Shown: one piece after another, positions 30,178 through 39,234 of the stretch
Position numbering within the stretch: the first letter of the stretch is position 1
Layout: the number at the start of each line of letters is the position of its first letter
NCBI RefSeq assembly: GCF_024494355.1
Contig: NZ_JAKNQY010000008.1
Coordinates: 124,001-188,000, forward strand
DNA: 64,000 bases
Direction: 5' to 3'
DNA from: Pseudomonas sp. Q11
GTDB taxonomy: Bacteria > Pseudomonadota > Gammaproteobacteria > Pseudomonadales > Pseudomonadaceae
Program-made: the position numbers and the translations under genes
Notes under the pieces: generated by a model
The model's input: the letters and a program-made list of their open reading frames with translations, nothing else
Database searches by the model: none
What the model was told of the DNA's origin: nothing

Positions 30178-31353
30178 ATGACCCGCTCATTACGCATCTT
30201 CTACATCGCACTGTTCCTGCTGACCTTGACGGTCCTGGGCCTGTGGTCGGTGCGCAGCTTCTTCGGCTTCAGCACCAACCCCGATGCGACCGTGCTCAAC
30301 GGTCGCTGGACCAAAGCCGTCGAGACCCACTACGACGACGAGTTCCCGATCAAGCGCCTGGGCACCAACATCTGGGCGGCACTGGACTACAAGCTGTTCA
30401 ACGAGGGCCGCAAAGGCGTGGTCCTGGGTCGCGATCAGTGGCTGTACAGCGACGAAGAGTTCAACCCGATCGTCAACGAAGAGCAGAACCTGCAAGGCAA
30501 CTACGCGCTGGTCGAAGGCGTGCGCCAGAAGCTCAAGGAACAGGGCATCACCCTGGTGATGGCGATCGTGCCAGCCAAGGCGCGCCTCTACCCGGAACAC
30601 TTGGGTGAAGTGAAGCCATCCAGCATTCACGCCAACCTCTACCAGGACTTCCATGCCCGCGTGGCGGCAGACAGGATCCTGGCCCCTGACCTGCTCGGCC
30701 CGATGCAACAGGCCAAACAAAGCGGCCAGCAAGTGTTCCTGCGCACCGACACCCACTGGACCCCGGAAGGCGCGCAGGTCGCCGCCGAGAAGCTGGCCAA
30801 GACGATTGCCGAGCGCACCCCACTTAACGGCGAGCCACAACGTTTCGTGACAACCCCAGCGGAAAAAGTCATTCACAAGGGCGACCTGCGTCAGTTCCTG
30901 CCCCTGGACCCGCTGTTCGAAAACCTGATGCCAGCCCAGGAGCCGCTGGTCAAACGCACCACCCGCGAAGCCGACGACCAGCCGGCCAGCGATGACGCAC
31001 TGTTTGCCGATGCCCAAGTGCCCGTGGCGCTGATCGGCACCAGCTACAGCGCCAACCCCAACTGGAACTTCGTCGGTGCACTCAAGCAGGCCCTGCACAG
31101 CGACGTCGTGAACTACGCCGAAGACGGCCATGGCCCGATTCTGCCGATGCTCAGCTACCTCAAGAGCGACGCCTTCAAGGACAGCCCGCCACAGGTGCTG
31201 ATCTGGGAGTTTCCTGAACGTTATCTGCCTGTGAACAACGAAATCGGCGACGCCGACCCGCAGTGGGTCGCAGAACTCAAACAAGCCGGCGCACGCCAAC
31301 AAAACGTAGCAGCCAACACCCCATCCGAGACGCCCGACCGGGCGCAAAACTGA
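30178..31353 (+). CDS. algJ: Alginate O-acetyltransferase AlgJ
   Basis: This 391-residue SGNH-like acetyltransferase is anchored by an uncleaved N-terminal helix (IFYIALFLLTLTVLGLWSV). The catalytic His-containing motif RTDTHWTPEGAQ and nucleophile motif GTSYSANPNW parallel those of AlgX. It is believed to pass acetyl groups from AlgI toward AlgX. The gene follows algI by 11 bases and has GAGG before ATG 30178. Confidence 0.95.
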   Translation: MTRSLRIFYIALFLLTLTVLGLWSVRSFFGFSTNPDATVLNGRWTKAVETHYDDEFPIKRLGTNIWAALDYKLFNEGRKGVVLGRDQWLYSDEEFNPIVNEEQNLQGNYALVEGVRQKLKEQGITLVMAIVPAKARLYPEHLGEVKPSSIHANLYQDFHARVAADRILAPDLLGPMQQAKQSGQQVFLRTDTHWTPEGAQVAAEKLAKTIAERTPLNGEPQRFVTTPAEKVIHKGDLRQFLPLDPLFENLMPAQEPLVKRTTREADDQPASDDALFADAQVPVALIGTSYSANPNWNFVGALKQALHSDVVNYAEDGHGPILPMLSYLKSDAFKDSPPQVLIWEFPERYLPVNNEIGDADPQWVAELKQAGARQQNVAANTPSETPDRAQN

Positions 31354-31367
31354 AAGAGAGGTCCACC

Positions 31368-32033
31368 ATGACTTTCACTACAACTCCTCGCCGTCTCGCC
31401 GCTCGCTCCCTCCAGGCCGTTGCCCTGGTTGCCAGCATGAGCGCCCTTTCACTGCCTGCCTTTGCCGGTGACGGCGCCCTGTACGCTCCGACCGCGCCAA
31501 AAGGTTCGAGCTTCGTGCGGGTATACAACGCCAGCAACGCCGAAGTCAGCGCCACCGTCGGCAATACCAATATCAACGACGTGGCACCGCTGGCCAGTAG
31601 CGACTTCAGCTTCATGCCCGGTGGCGACTACAGCGCCAAGGTCGGCAGCCAGACCCTGCCGGTGAAACTGGCCTCCGATCACTCCTACACCTTGGTCAAC
31701 AACGCCAGCGGCCAGCCTCAGTTGATCGAAGAACCGCCGTTCAAGAACAAGCAGAAGTCCCTGATCCGCGTGCAGAACCTCAGCGACAAGCCGCTGACCC
31801 TCAAGACCGCCGATGGCAAGACCGAAGTGGTCAAGACCGTCGCGGCCAAGGGCCGTGGCGAGCGTGAAATCAACCCGGTGAAAGTGAGCCTGGCGCTGTT
31901 CGACGGCGACAAGAAAGTCGGCGACCTCAAGCCCGTGGCCCTGGAACGCGGCGAAGCGGCCGTACTGTACGTCACCGGCTCCGGCAGCAGCCTGTCGCCA
32001 GTGTGGGTGAAACGCCCGGTGTCGACACGATAA
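31368..32033 (+). CDS. algF: Alginate O-acetylation adaptor AlgF
   Basis: This is a 221-residue periplasmic protein required for acetylation, probably linking AlgJ and AlgX. The signal peptide ends near LSLPAFAGDG. The remainder is two small beta-rich domains with no catalytic motif. AGAGAGG lies before ATG 31368, just past the algJ stop. A repeat of the GCAAG/CTTGC family follows before algA. Confidence 0.94.
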   Translation: MTFTTTPRRLAARSLQAVALVASMSALSLPAFAGDGALYAPTAPKGSSFVRVYNASNAEVSATVGNTNINDVAPLASSDFSFMPGGDYSAKVGSQTLPVKLASDHSYTLVNNASGQPQLIEEPPFKNKQKSLIRVQNLSDKPLTLKTADGKTEVVKTVAAKGRGEREINPVKVSLALFDGDKKVGDLKPVALERGEAAVLYVTGSGSSLSPVWVKRPVSTR

Positions 32034-32038
32034 GCGCA

Positions 32039-32107
32039 GCGGCAAGTCTCAAGCTTCAAGCTGCAAGTAAAAGCTTGCCGCTTGAAGCTAGAAGCTTGCA
32101 GCTGCCC
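32039..32107. repeat. GCAAG/CTTGC-type repeat between algF and algA
   Basis: Alternating GCAAG, CAAGCTTCAAGC, CTTGCCGCTTGAAGC and GCTTGCAGCT blocks form overlapping short palindromes. A second copy in the opposite orientation lies at 55549-55606. Confidence 0.8.
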
Positions 32108-32185
32108 CCTGGAACAACAACAAGAGAGTGAAACGACAGAACGCAGTAGCTCTAAAAACCATTTCGATTTGTAGGAGTAACAAAC

Positions 32186-33637
32186 ATGATTCCGGTGATC
32201 TTGTCAGGTGGTAGCGGCTCACGTCTTTGGCCGCTTTCGCGCAAGCAATTCCCTAAACAGTTCCTGGCCCTGACCGGCGAACACACCCTGTTCCAACAGA
32301 CCCTCGAGCGCCTGGTGTTCGAAGGCATGGACACCCCGATCGTGGTCTGCAACAAAGACCACCGGTTCATCGTCAACGAGCAGTTGAGCAACCGCAAGCT
32401 GGAAGCCCAGCGCATCCTGATGGAGCCGTTCGGTCGCAACACTGCACCCGCCGTAGCGCTGACCGCCATGATGCTGGTCAATGAAGGCCGCGACGAGCTG
32501 ATGCTGGTCCTGCCGGCCGACCACGTGCTGGAAGACCAGAAAGCCCTGCAACGCGCGTTGGCCCTGGCCACCGTGGCCGCCGAGCGTGGCGAAATGGTGC
32601 TGTTCGGCGTACCGGCCACCAAACCGGAAACCGGTTATGGCTACATCAAGTCGACCAACGATGCGCTGCTGCCTGAAGGGGTGAGCCGGGTTTCGCACTT
32701 CGTCGAAAAACCCGACGTCAAGCGTGCCACCGAGTTCGTCGAGGCCGGCGGTTACTTCTGGAACAGCGGCATGTTCCTGTTCCGTGCCAGCCGCTTCCTC
32801 GAAGAGCTGAAAAAGCACGATCCGGACATCTACGACACCTGCCTGCTGACCCTGGAGCGCAGTGAACAGACCCCGGACACCATCACCTTCGACGAAGCCA
32901 CCTTCGCCTGCTGCCCGGACAACTCCATCGACTACGCGGTGATGGAAAAGACCCAGCGCGCCTGTGTGGTGCCACTGTCGGCCGGCTGGAGCGATGTCGG
33001 CTGCTGGTCATCGCTGTGGGAAGTCAACCCCAAGGATGCCAACGGCAACGTCACCAAGGGCGACGTGGTCGTCCAGGACAGCCGCAACTGCATGATCCAT
33101 GGCAACGGCAAGCTGGTGTCGGTGATCGGCCTGGACAACATCGTGGTGGTCGAAACCAAGGACGCCATGATGATCGCCCACAAGGACAAGGTCCAAGGCG
33201 TCAAGCAGATGGTCAACACCCTCAACGCACAGGGCCGCACCGAGACCCAGAACCACTGCGAAGTCTATCGCCCGTGGGGTTCCTATGACTCGGTGGACAT
33301 GGGCGGTCGTTTCCAGGTCAAGCACATCTCGGTCAAGCCGGGCGCGTGCCTGTCGCTGCAGATGCACCACCACCGTGCCGAACACTGGATCGTGGTCAGC
33401 GGCACCGCCGAAGTGACCTGCGACGAGAACGTGTTCCTGCTCTGCGAAAACCAGTCGACCTACATCCCGATCGCGTCGGTGCACCGCCTGCGCAACCCGG
33501 GCAAGATCCCACTGGAAATCATCGAGGTGCAGTCCGGCAGCTACCTGGGCGAAGATGACATCGAGCGTTTCGAAGACATCTACGGTCGCTCCACCCCGAT
33601 CGAACGTGGCGTCTCGGTGAAAACCATCGCCCAATAA
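32186..33637 (+). CDS. algA: Phosphomannose isomerase / GDP-mannose pyrophosphorylase AlgA
   Basis: This 483-residue bifunctional cytosolic enzyme makes mannose-6-phosphate from fructose-6-phosphate and later GDP-mannose from mannose-1-phosphate; AlgC, not in the window, links the two. The N-terminal nucleotidyltransferase signature is GGSGSRLWPLSRKQFPKQFL. The C-terminal cupin-type isomerase domain begins at RPWGSYDSVD and has the metal-binding histidines in LQMHHHRAEHW. It ends the operon, followed by a strong terminator. GTAGGAG precedes ATG 32186. Confidence 0.97.
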   Translation: MIPVILSGGSGSRLWPLSRKQFPKQFLALTGEHTLFQQTLERLVFEGMDTPIVVCNKDHRFIVNEQLSNRKLEAQRILMEPFGRNTAPAVALTAMMLVNEGRDELMLVLPADHVLEDQKALQRALALATVAAERGEMVLFGVPATKPETGYGYIKSTNDALLPEGVSRVSHFVEKPDVKRATEFVEAGGYFWNSGMFLFRASRFLEELKKHDPDIYDTCLLTLERSEQTPDTITFDEATFACCPDNSIDYAVMEKTQRACVVPLSAGWSDVGCWSSLWEVNPKDANGNVTKGDVVVQDSRNCMIHGNGKLVSVIGLDNIVVVETKDAMMIAHKDKVQGVKQMVNTLNAQGRTETQNHCEVYRPWGSYDSVDMGGRFQVKHISVKPGACLSLQMHHHRAEHWIVVSGTAEVTCDENVFLLCENQSTYIPIASVHRLRNPGKIPLEIIEVQSGSYLGEDDIERFEDIYGRSTPIERGVSVKTIAQ

Positions 33638-33654
33638 CGATCAGCCGTACAAGA

Positions 33655-33711
33655 AGCCCCCGTCCAGCCCACTGCGTCCCCTATCCGCAGTGGGTTGGGT
33701 GGGGGCTTTTT
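33655..33711. terminator. Terminator after the alginate operon (bidirectional)
   Basis: A long stem with arms CCCCC...CCCACTGCG and CGCAGTGGG...GGGGG is followed by CTTTTT on the plus strand and has A-rich sequence on the other side, so it can end algA and the convergent toxin gene. Confidence 0.9.
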
Positions 33712-33717
33712 CACAGG

Positions 33718-36438
33718 TCAGGCGGCCTGCCTGATGGGCGATTTCTTATGCCAGGCACGGACATTTATCGAGCCCGGAATCTTGATCTCCAAGGTACCGC
33801 CGAATGCCTGATCGATCGTATTGAGCAATTCAGGCGCTTGCAATCTGCCCACTTGCGCAGGGGATATGCCTGAGTTGCCCACCAACAGGGCTTTAAGGTC
33901 TTTTAAACGGCCCCTCACCATCGGAACCGCTCCCAGGTCCGAGGAGTGCTTCGGTTCCAGCACGTCAGGCGATGCAAAAAACTCCACTGTTTCGAAGTCC
34001 TTTCCCAACGCAGCCTCCAGCGCATTGTCATCCTCAAGATCGTATTCCGCGTAATGGGTCATTGATTGCAGAAACTTACGCTCGTTCGCCTCACCGTCTA
34101 TCGCTAGAAGGAAGAAGGTAAAAGCGCTGTTCCCGGCTTTCGTCCAGTCTTTTTCATTGGTATTGCCGCCCTTTCCACCCAGCGTCTTTACGCCTTTATG
34201 GACCAATGAAAAGTTCGAAGCGATTTGCTTGAAAGAAGGTTCTTCACCTGCATTTCTGCCTACGGTGTAGTGCCTCAATGTGAAGCGCCTGTCCTTGACC
34301 TTTGCAAGCATCGTTTCCGGCGCTTTCTTTGTTTTGAAGTTAAGTCGGTTATCCGTGATGTCGGCCATCATCTCGAATGGCAATTGCCTATCCGTATCGC
34401 TGTAGCGTTGTTGGTATTCCCCGTAAATACCGGTTGCAGTCGACAACGCAGTTTTCGATCTCGGTTCGGCGCCCTGCTCGTCAAAAAAAGTCATCGGGTT
34501 GTTACGCAACATCCGATAAAGATTCAATCCATCCACTTGACCTGCCGGATCAGGATTCACCCATCGTTGCAGCCAAGGCGTGTAATACCTGAAGCCATAG
34601 TAATAAAGCCCCGTGGCATCCCTCTCTTTGCCCGAATAACGCACCGTCTTGTAACCCACCTCGATCGCGTCGCCCCCTGCCAGAGAAGCCGTTTCGCCAA
34701 AAGGATAAAAATGCTCACGGCTGATGATCCGCCCGTCCAGGGCAAGCTCCATGCAGACCGAGCCCAGATGATCGACCAGGCTGAATCGGTAGCCATCGTT
34801 TTCCCCGGTCGGCGGTGCGCTTTCCCAATGCAGCACCCGGACATCGCTGAGCCCGCCCTCGGCGATGACCACCTGTAGCGCCTCACCCGTGCCGCTGTCG
34901 GCATGCAACTCCAGCCCCGGCAGATAACGCACCTCGGCGGTCAGCGTACGGGTGCCGGTCTGCAGCGTGCGCAGCTTGCGCACACGTTGACCGCCGCCAT
35001 CGTAGACATAAGCCTCGCTGTCGTTGAGTTCCGAGGCGCGTTCGATCGGCGTGACCGAACTCAACTGGTTGCGCAAATCCCACACCAGGGACCGTCCCGC
35101 GTCCAGCTCCAGGCAATTGCCCCGCGCATCGAACGCGGCGGCGATTTCCTCCTCCGTGGGCGGCACGCCGTTGCGGTACGGCAGGCAGCGATTGCTATAG
35201 CGAGCCGCTAGGATTTCCCGACCATGGCTTTGTGCCCCGACGTGAACCAGCGCCAACAGATTGCCGCCTTCGTCGTAGCGGTAGGTCTGCTGGTAATTGC
35301 TAACCGCCGCCGGGTCGTTGTGCCCCTGCGAGTCGGGCCCTTGGTTCGCCGAGCCCGCCTCCCAACCGGTGGCTTTGATCAGTTGATAGAGACTGTCGTA
35401 GACAAAGCGGCTGATCGGGTCGATGCGCTGGTTGGCAAAGTAGCGGACCGCCAGGGCGGCGTCCTCGATGCTCAACACGTTGCCCATCGGGTCATAAACG
35501 TAGCGCAAGTGTTGCAGTACCTGGCCGGCACGCAGGGCTTGGCGCTCCGCCAGGCGCCCGTCTTCAGGGCTGTAGACAAGGGTGGTTTGCACGCCGTTGC
35601 CGGCTGTTTGCCCCTCGATCTGTCCAAGGGCATCGTAGCGAATATCACTCACCAGCGTCTGCCAATCGCCCTGCCCCGCCAATAACAGTTGGTTGCCGGA
35701 CAGCCGGCCATCGAGCGCAAGGCATTGGCGTTGTCGATTTCCCCGGGCGTCGACTCGCTCCAGCACATCGCTCAGCGGCCCAACACGCCACGTCGAAACG
35801 GCACCGCTTCCAGGTTCAAGGAGTTGTTCGCGATCGGATTCCGGCTCCGGCCAATCGGGCAAAGCCGCATCAAGGATGTAACGGCGGTCCTGCATGAGGT
35901 TTTGCCCGGTCAAGGCAAACGACGCCAGTAACAACGTACCCGCCGTGTCGTCGTGACGGATCAGCTGGCCATACTGGTTGTGGTTCTGATCGCCCTGCCC
36001 CGGATAACCATACTTCAGACGCTCGACACATCGGCGCGGTTGCCCGGCGCTTTGTTCGAGCACCACCACGGGACGGAGCAAGTCGTCGTAGACCACCTCG
36101 CGATGCGTCCCTCGGCCGTCCCACGCCTGCAAGCCCTCGCTGGCGAGCCCTGGCAGATCGATCTGCATGCCCGCATCGACGCTATCGGTACGCAACGCGG
36201 CAGCGGACAGGGAATAAACCGTCGAAAGGTTGGCCGGTGCCGACTGATCGTCTTGTTGTAAGAACCACAATCGAGGATCCCATTGTTTTGCCAAACGGCC
36301 GGTGGCATCGAAAAGATTGCGGGTGATGCGCTGTTGCGTGGGTCCGTTTTCGGTGTTGCGCCAATAGTCGACCGAACGAACCGGTAAACTCCTTGGGTCA
36401 AAGGCCATCAGCCTCGGGGTTCGCTGATCCATGCCCAT
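33718..36438 (-). CDS. TccC-like Rhs toxin (Tc toxin C component) with variable C-terminal tip
   Basis: This is a 906-residue RHS/YD-repeat protein. The start (FDPRSLPVRSVDYWRN, then ITRNLFDATGRLAKQWDPR) is the signature of the C subunit of insecticidal Tc toxins. YD repeats follow, then the RHS core end (YSGKERDATGLYYYGFRYY, WVNPDPAGQVDGLNLYRM and NNPMTFFDEQG), where the protein normally cuts itself. The last ~247 residues (33718-34461) are the variable toxic tip; it is visibly more AT-rich than the shell and its function is not recognised. ATG 36438 has AGAGG nine bases upstream; a TTG start at 36498 is less likely. No TcA or TcB gene and no immunity gene lies nearby. Confidence 0.88.
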   Translation of the reverse strand: MGMDQRTPRLMAFDPRSLPVRSVDYWRNTENGPTQQRITRNLFDATGRLAKQWDPRLWFLQQDDQSAPANLSTVYSLSAAALRTDSVDAGMQIDLPGLASEGLQAWDGRGTHREVVYDDLLRPVVVLEQSAGQPRRCVERLKYGYPGQGDQNHNQYGQLIRHDDTAGTLLLASFALTGQNLMQDRRYILDAALPDWPEPESDREQLLEPGSGAVSTWRVGPLSDVLERVDARGNRQRQCLALDGRLSGNQLLLAGQGDWQTLVSDIRYDALGQIEGQTAGNGVQTTLVYSPEDGRLAERQALRAGQVLQHLRYVYDPMGNVLSIEDAALAVRYFANQRIDPISRFVYDSLYQLIKATGWEAGSANQGPDSQGHNDPAAVSNYQQTYRYDEGGNLLALVHVGAQSHGREILAARYSNRCLPYRNGVPPTEEEIAAAFDARGNCLELDAGRSLVWDLRNQLSSVTPIERASELNDSEAYVYDGGGQRVRKLRTLQTGTRTLTAEVRYLPGLELHADSGTGEALQVVIAEGGLSDVRVLHWESAPPTGENDGYRFSLVDHLGSVCMELALDGRIISREHFYPFGETASLAGGDAIEVGYKTVRYSGKERDATGLYYYGFRYYTPWLQRWVNPDPAGQVDGLNLYRMLRNNPMTFFDEQGAEPRSKTALSTATGIYGEYQQRYSDTDRQLPFEMMADITDNRLNFKTKKAPETMLAKVKDRRFTLRHYTVGRNAGEEPSFKQIASNFSLVHKGVKTLGGKGGNTNEKDWTKAGNSAFTFFLLAIDGEANERKFLQSMTHYAEYDLEDDNALEAALGKDFETVEFFASPDVLEPKHSSDLGAVPMVRGRLKDLKALLVGNSGISPAQVGRLQAPELLNTIDQAFGGTLEIKIPGSINVRAWHKKSPIRQAA

Positions 36439-36612
36439 CTCATCAGGCCTCTTGGTTGTGGCATCGCTGCGTCGTACCCCGGCATCTAACAAGGACAAGC
36501 ACCCCTTGCCTACTGTCAGATATGACAGTGGCGACCGATGGCCCGAGACGGATGAATATCCACGGTCCCTCCCCTCCGGTAGGATGGGGTGACGGTAACG
36601 GAGGCTTCAACC

Positions 36613-37077
36613 ATGCTTATCGGCGTCTTGCTGGTCATCACCTGGCTCATCCTGCTGCTGCGCTATCCGGCCAAGGCGCTGCCGGTGTCCCTGGCGGCGT
36701 TCGTCGGGCTGGGGCTGGTGGCCGCGTGGGTACTCTGGGAGGACAGCCGCGAAACCCGACAACTGGCGCGCCTGGATCTGCGTGTCACTTACGCCCCCGA
36801 ACGCTGCCCGGCCGACCGTCCGTTGTTGCTGACCATGACAAATGGCAACGATGTACCGCTGACCGAACTGCGCTGGCGGATCGCGGCCTATGCACCCGGC
36901 GACACCATCAATCTGGCCGACAATCAGTACACCGCACCGCGTTATCGCGGCCCAGGCGAGTTGCAGCCCGGCGCGGACTGGCAAGACTGCCTGTCGCTGC
37001 CACCGCTGCGCCCCGGCTATCGTCCACAAACCCTGGAGTTTCGCGCCGAACGATTGCAAGGCAGTTTCTCCAACTGA
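36613..37077 (+). CDS. Small two-helix membrane protein, unknown function
   Basis: This 154-residue protein has two adjacent N-terminal hydrophobic helices (MLIGVLLVITWLILLL and LPVSLAAFVGLGLVAAWVL), then a soluble beta-rich domain of about 100 residues that probably faces the periplasm. The domain has two cysteines (PERCPAD and DWQDCLSL) that could form a disulfide. GGAGG precedes ATG 36613. Similar proteins are common in pseudomonads and sometimes labelled multidrug transporter without evidence. It may be co-transcribed with the following dehydrogenase (31-base gap). Confidence 0.75.
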   Translation: MLIGVLLVITWLILLLRYPAKALPVSLAAFVGLGLVAAWVLWEDSRETRQLARLDLRVTYAPERCPADRPLLLTMTNGNDVPLTELRWRIAAYAPGDTINLADNQYTAPRYRGPGELQPGADWQDCLSLPPLRPGYRPQTLEFRAERLQGSFSN

Positions 37078-37108
37078 TCCCCTCTCACTGTTTGCATAAG
37101 GAATGGCC

Positions 37109-37933
37109 ATGCCCGTAGCGTTGATTACCGGATGTTCCAGCGGCATCGGCCGCGCCCTCGCCGATGCCTTCAAGGCCGCCGGCTATCAAGTTTGGGCCAG
37201 TGCACGCAAGGATGAGGACGTGGCGCTGCTCAGCGCAGCCGGCTTCACCGCCGTACAACTGGACGTAAACGACGGCCAGGCCCTGGAACAGTTGAGTGAA
37301 CGCATCAACCAGCAACACGGCGGTCTCGATGTGCTGATCAACAATGCCGGTTACGGTGCCATGGGGCCGTTATTGGACGGTGGCGTGCCGGCGATGCAGC
37401 GCCAGTTCGAAACCAACGTGTTCGCCATCGTCGGAGTGACCCGCGCACTGTTCCCGGTGCTGCGTCGAGCCAAGGGCTTGGTGGTGAACATCGGCAGCGT
37501 TTCCGGTGTGCTGGTGACGCCATTTGCCGGCGCCTATTGCGCCTCGAAAGCGGCGGTGCATGCCTTGAGCGATGCACTTCGCATGGAACTGGCGCCGTTC
37601 GGCATCCGCGTGATGGAAGTCCAGCCCGGTGCGATCGCCTCCAGTTTCGCCAAAAATGCCGGCCATGAAGCCGAGCAACTGATCAGCGAACAGTCACCCT
37701 GGTGGCCTCTGCGCGACGGCATCCGCAGCCGCGCCAAGGCATCCCAGGACAACCCGACCCCGGCCAGCGACTTCGCCGCAGGACTGCTCAAGGCCGTGCA
37801 GCAACCCAGCCCCCCGCGCCTGCTGCGCCTGGGCAATGGCAGCCGGGCGTTGCCGTTGATGGCCGGTTTGCTGCCCAAGGGGTTGCTGGAAAAAGGCTTG
37901 ATGAAGCGATTCGGGTTGGGTGGGTCGCTGTAA
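37109..37933 (+). CDS. Short-chain dehydrogenase/reductase
   Basis: This 274-residue cytosolic oxidoreductase has the classical SDR pattern. It shows the cofactor motif TGCSSGIG, NNAGYG at the end of beta-4, the catalytic Ser in NIGSVSGVL and the Tyr-x-x-x-Lys in YCASKAAV. The substrate is unknown; the sequence is of the general sterol/retinol-type SDR group. ATG 37109, with AAGGA six bases upstream, is preferred over ATG 37103. Confidence 0.88.
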   Translation: MPVALITGCSSGIGRALADAFKAAGYQVWASARKDEDVALLSAAGFTAVQLDVNDGQALEQLSERINQQHGGLDVLINNAGYGAMGPLLDGGVPAMQRQFETNVFAIVGVTRALFPVLRRAKGLVVNIGSVSGVLVTPFAGAYCASKAAVHALSDALRMELAPFGIRVMEVQPGAIASSFAKNAGHEAEQLISEQSPWWPLRDGIRSRAKASQDNPTPASDFAAGLLKAVQQPSPPRLLRLGNGSRALPLMAGLLPKGLLEKGLMKRFGLGGSL

Positions 37934-38014
37934 ATACCGGAGGAGTAACAGGCATTACTCCTGTGGCGAGGGGATTGGGGGCGAACACAAAACGCATCTC
38001 CGGCGAAGATCCAA

Positions 38015-38106
38015 TGTGGGAGTGGGCTTGCTCGCGAAGACGCCGGCACAGTCAATATCAGTGCAAGCTGAACCACCGCTTTCGCGAGCAAGCCCGCTCC
38101 CACAGG
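38015..38106. repeat. REPIN between SDR gene and efflux adaptor gene
   Basis: Inverted arms lie at 38015-38038 and 38082-38106, of the GCGAGCAAGCCCGCTCCCAC variant that is also found in algK. It lies between convergent genes. A separate eight-base hairpin (37941-37962) follows the SDR stop. Confidence 0.92.
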
Positions 38107-38159
38107 GGATCTGTGGTGTGTATCAAATCTCACCATCAACCCACACATGATGCGATGCC

Positions 38160-39023
38160 TCAGCGCACGGCATGAGGTTCGACCACCACCGTGCAGGTCA
38201 TCCCCGCCGCCAGCAGCACGCCGTCCGGCACTTCGTCGATATGGATCCGCACCGGCACCCGCTGCGCCAGGCGAACCCAGTTGAAGGTCGGGTTCACATC
38301 GGCGATCAACTCGCGGCTTTCGGGGTTGTCACGGTCGTAGATGCCCCGCGAGATGCTTTCCACATGCCCCTTGAGCACCTCGCCACTCATCAACTGCAAT
38401 TGCGCCGAATCACCGACCCGGACCTTGGGCAACTTGGTTTCTTCGAAGAAGCCGTAAACCCAGAACGAATTCATGTCCACCACGGCCATTTTCGCCTCGC
38501 CGATGCGCGCATAGTCGCCCCGATGCACGTTGAGGTTGGTGACGTAACCGTCCACCGCCGCGCGGACCTGGGTACGCGAGAGGTTCAGTTCGGCGGCCTC
38601 CAGTTGCGCCTGGGCGTGCTGGTAATCGGCCAGGGCCGAGTCGGCAATGTTACTGGCGTCGTCACGGTTTTCCCGGGAGATCACCAGGCTGTCCAGGTCG
38701 GCGCGCCGATGAGCGTTGACCTTGCGCATTTCCCAGGTCGCCTTGCGCGAGGCCACCAAAGAGCGAGCCTGTTTCACCGCAATGCGGTAATGCTCAGGAT
38801 CGATGCGCATCAGCAGCTCGCCCTTTCTTACCAACTGGTTATCACGCACCGGCACCTCGACCACCTCGCCACTGACGTCGGCGGCGACGTTGATGATATC
38901 GGCGCGTACCCGACCATCACGGGTCCACGGAGTGTTCATGTAATGCACCCACAACGTCCGGCCGATCCACAGGGCAAGGGCAAGCACCAACAGCGTCGCA
39001 AGCAGGCTGAAAAACTTTTTCAT
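38160..39023 (-). CDS. HlyD/EmrA-type efflux adaptor (AaeA-like)
   Basis: This 287-residue periplasmic adaptor has an N-terminal membrane anchor (FFSLLATLLVLALALWIG), a biotinyl-lipoyl-like half (NVAADVSGEVVEVPVRDNQLV), a short coiled-coil hairpin (near residues 75-140) and a second beta domain (TQVRAAVDGYVTNLNV). It should link the FUSC permease to the outer-membrane channel. It is last in a four-gene operon read as NodT channel, FUSC permease, DUF1656, adaptor. Aromatic-acid export is the known role of AaeAB; the substrate here is inferred only. Confidence 0.86.
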   Translation of the reverse strand: MKKFFSLLATLLVLALALWIGRTLWVHYMNTPWTRDGRVRADIINVAADVSGEVVEVPVRDNQLVRKGELLMRIDPEHYRIAVKQARSLVASRKATWEMRKVNAHRRADLDSLVISRENRDDASNIADSALADYQHAQAQLEAAELNLSRTQVRAAVDGYVTNLNVHRGDYARIGEAKMAVVDMNSFWVYGFFEETKLPKVRVGDSAQLQLMSGEVLKGHVESISRGIYDRDNPESRELIADVNPTFNWVRLAQRVPVRIHIDEVPDGVLLAAGMTCTVVVEPHAVR

Positions 39024-39033
39024 CGCATTGATC

Positions 39034-39234
39034 TCAACGGTAGACCGTCAGCGCCAGCGCGCCAAACAGGCAGGTAAACAGACTCAGGCGCAGCAGCGCC
39101 GGGTGCCAGAAGAAGCGGTACAGATCCAGCCCGGACAAAAAACGGTCCAGGGCCCAGGCCAGGGCGGCGGCGATGAAAAACATCAGGGTCATGGTGGGCA
39201 TGTACACGCCATGGAAGGCGATTTCACGAGGCAT
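39034..39234 (-). CDS. DUF1656 small membrane protein (AaeX-like)
   Basis: This 66-residue protein has two hydrophobic helices (the first around MFFIAAALAWALDRFL), the typical partner between a FUSC permease and its adaptor. ATG 39234 overlaps the permease stop by 11 bases, and the adaptor starts ten bases after its stop, so all three are translationally linked. Role in the pump unknown. Confidence 0.85.
   Translation of the reverse strand: MPREIAFHGVYMPTMTLMFFIAAALAWALDRFLSGLDLYRFFWHPALLRLSLFTCLFGALALTVYR

Noticed and set aside
33638..33717. Immunity gene for the Rhs/TccC toxin
   Set aside because: Only 80 bases, filled by a bidirectional terminator, lie between the toxin's 3' end and algA.
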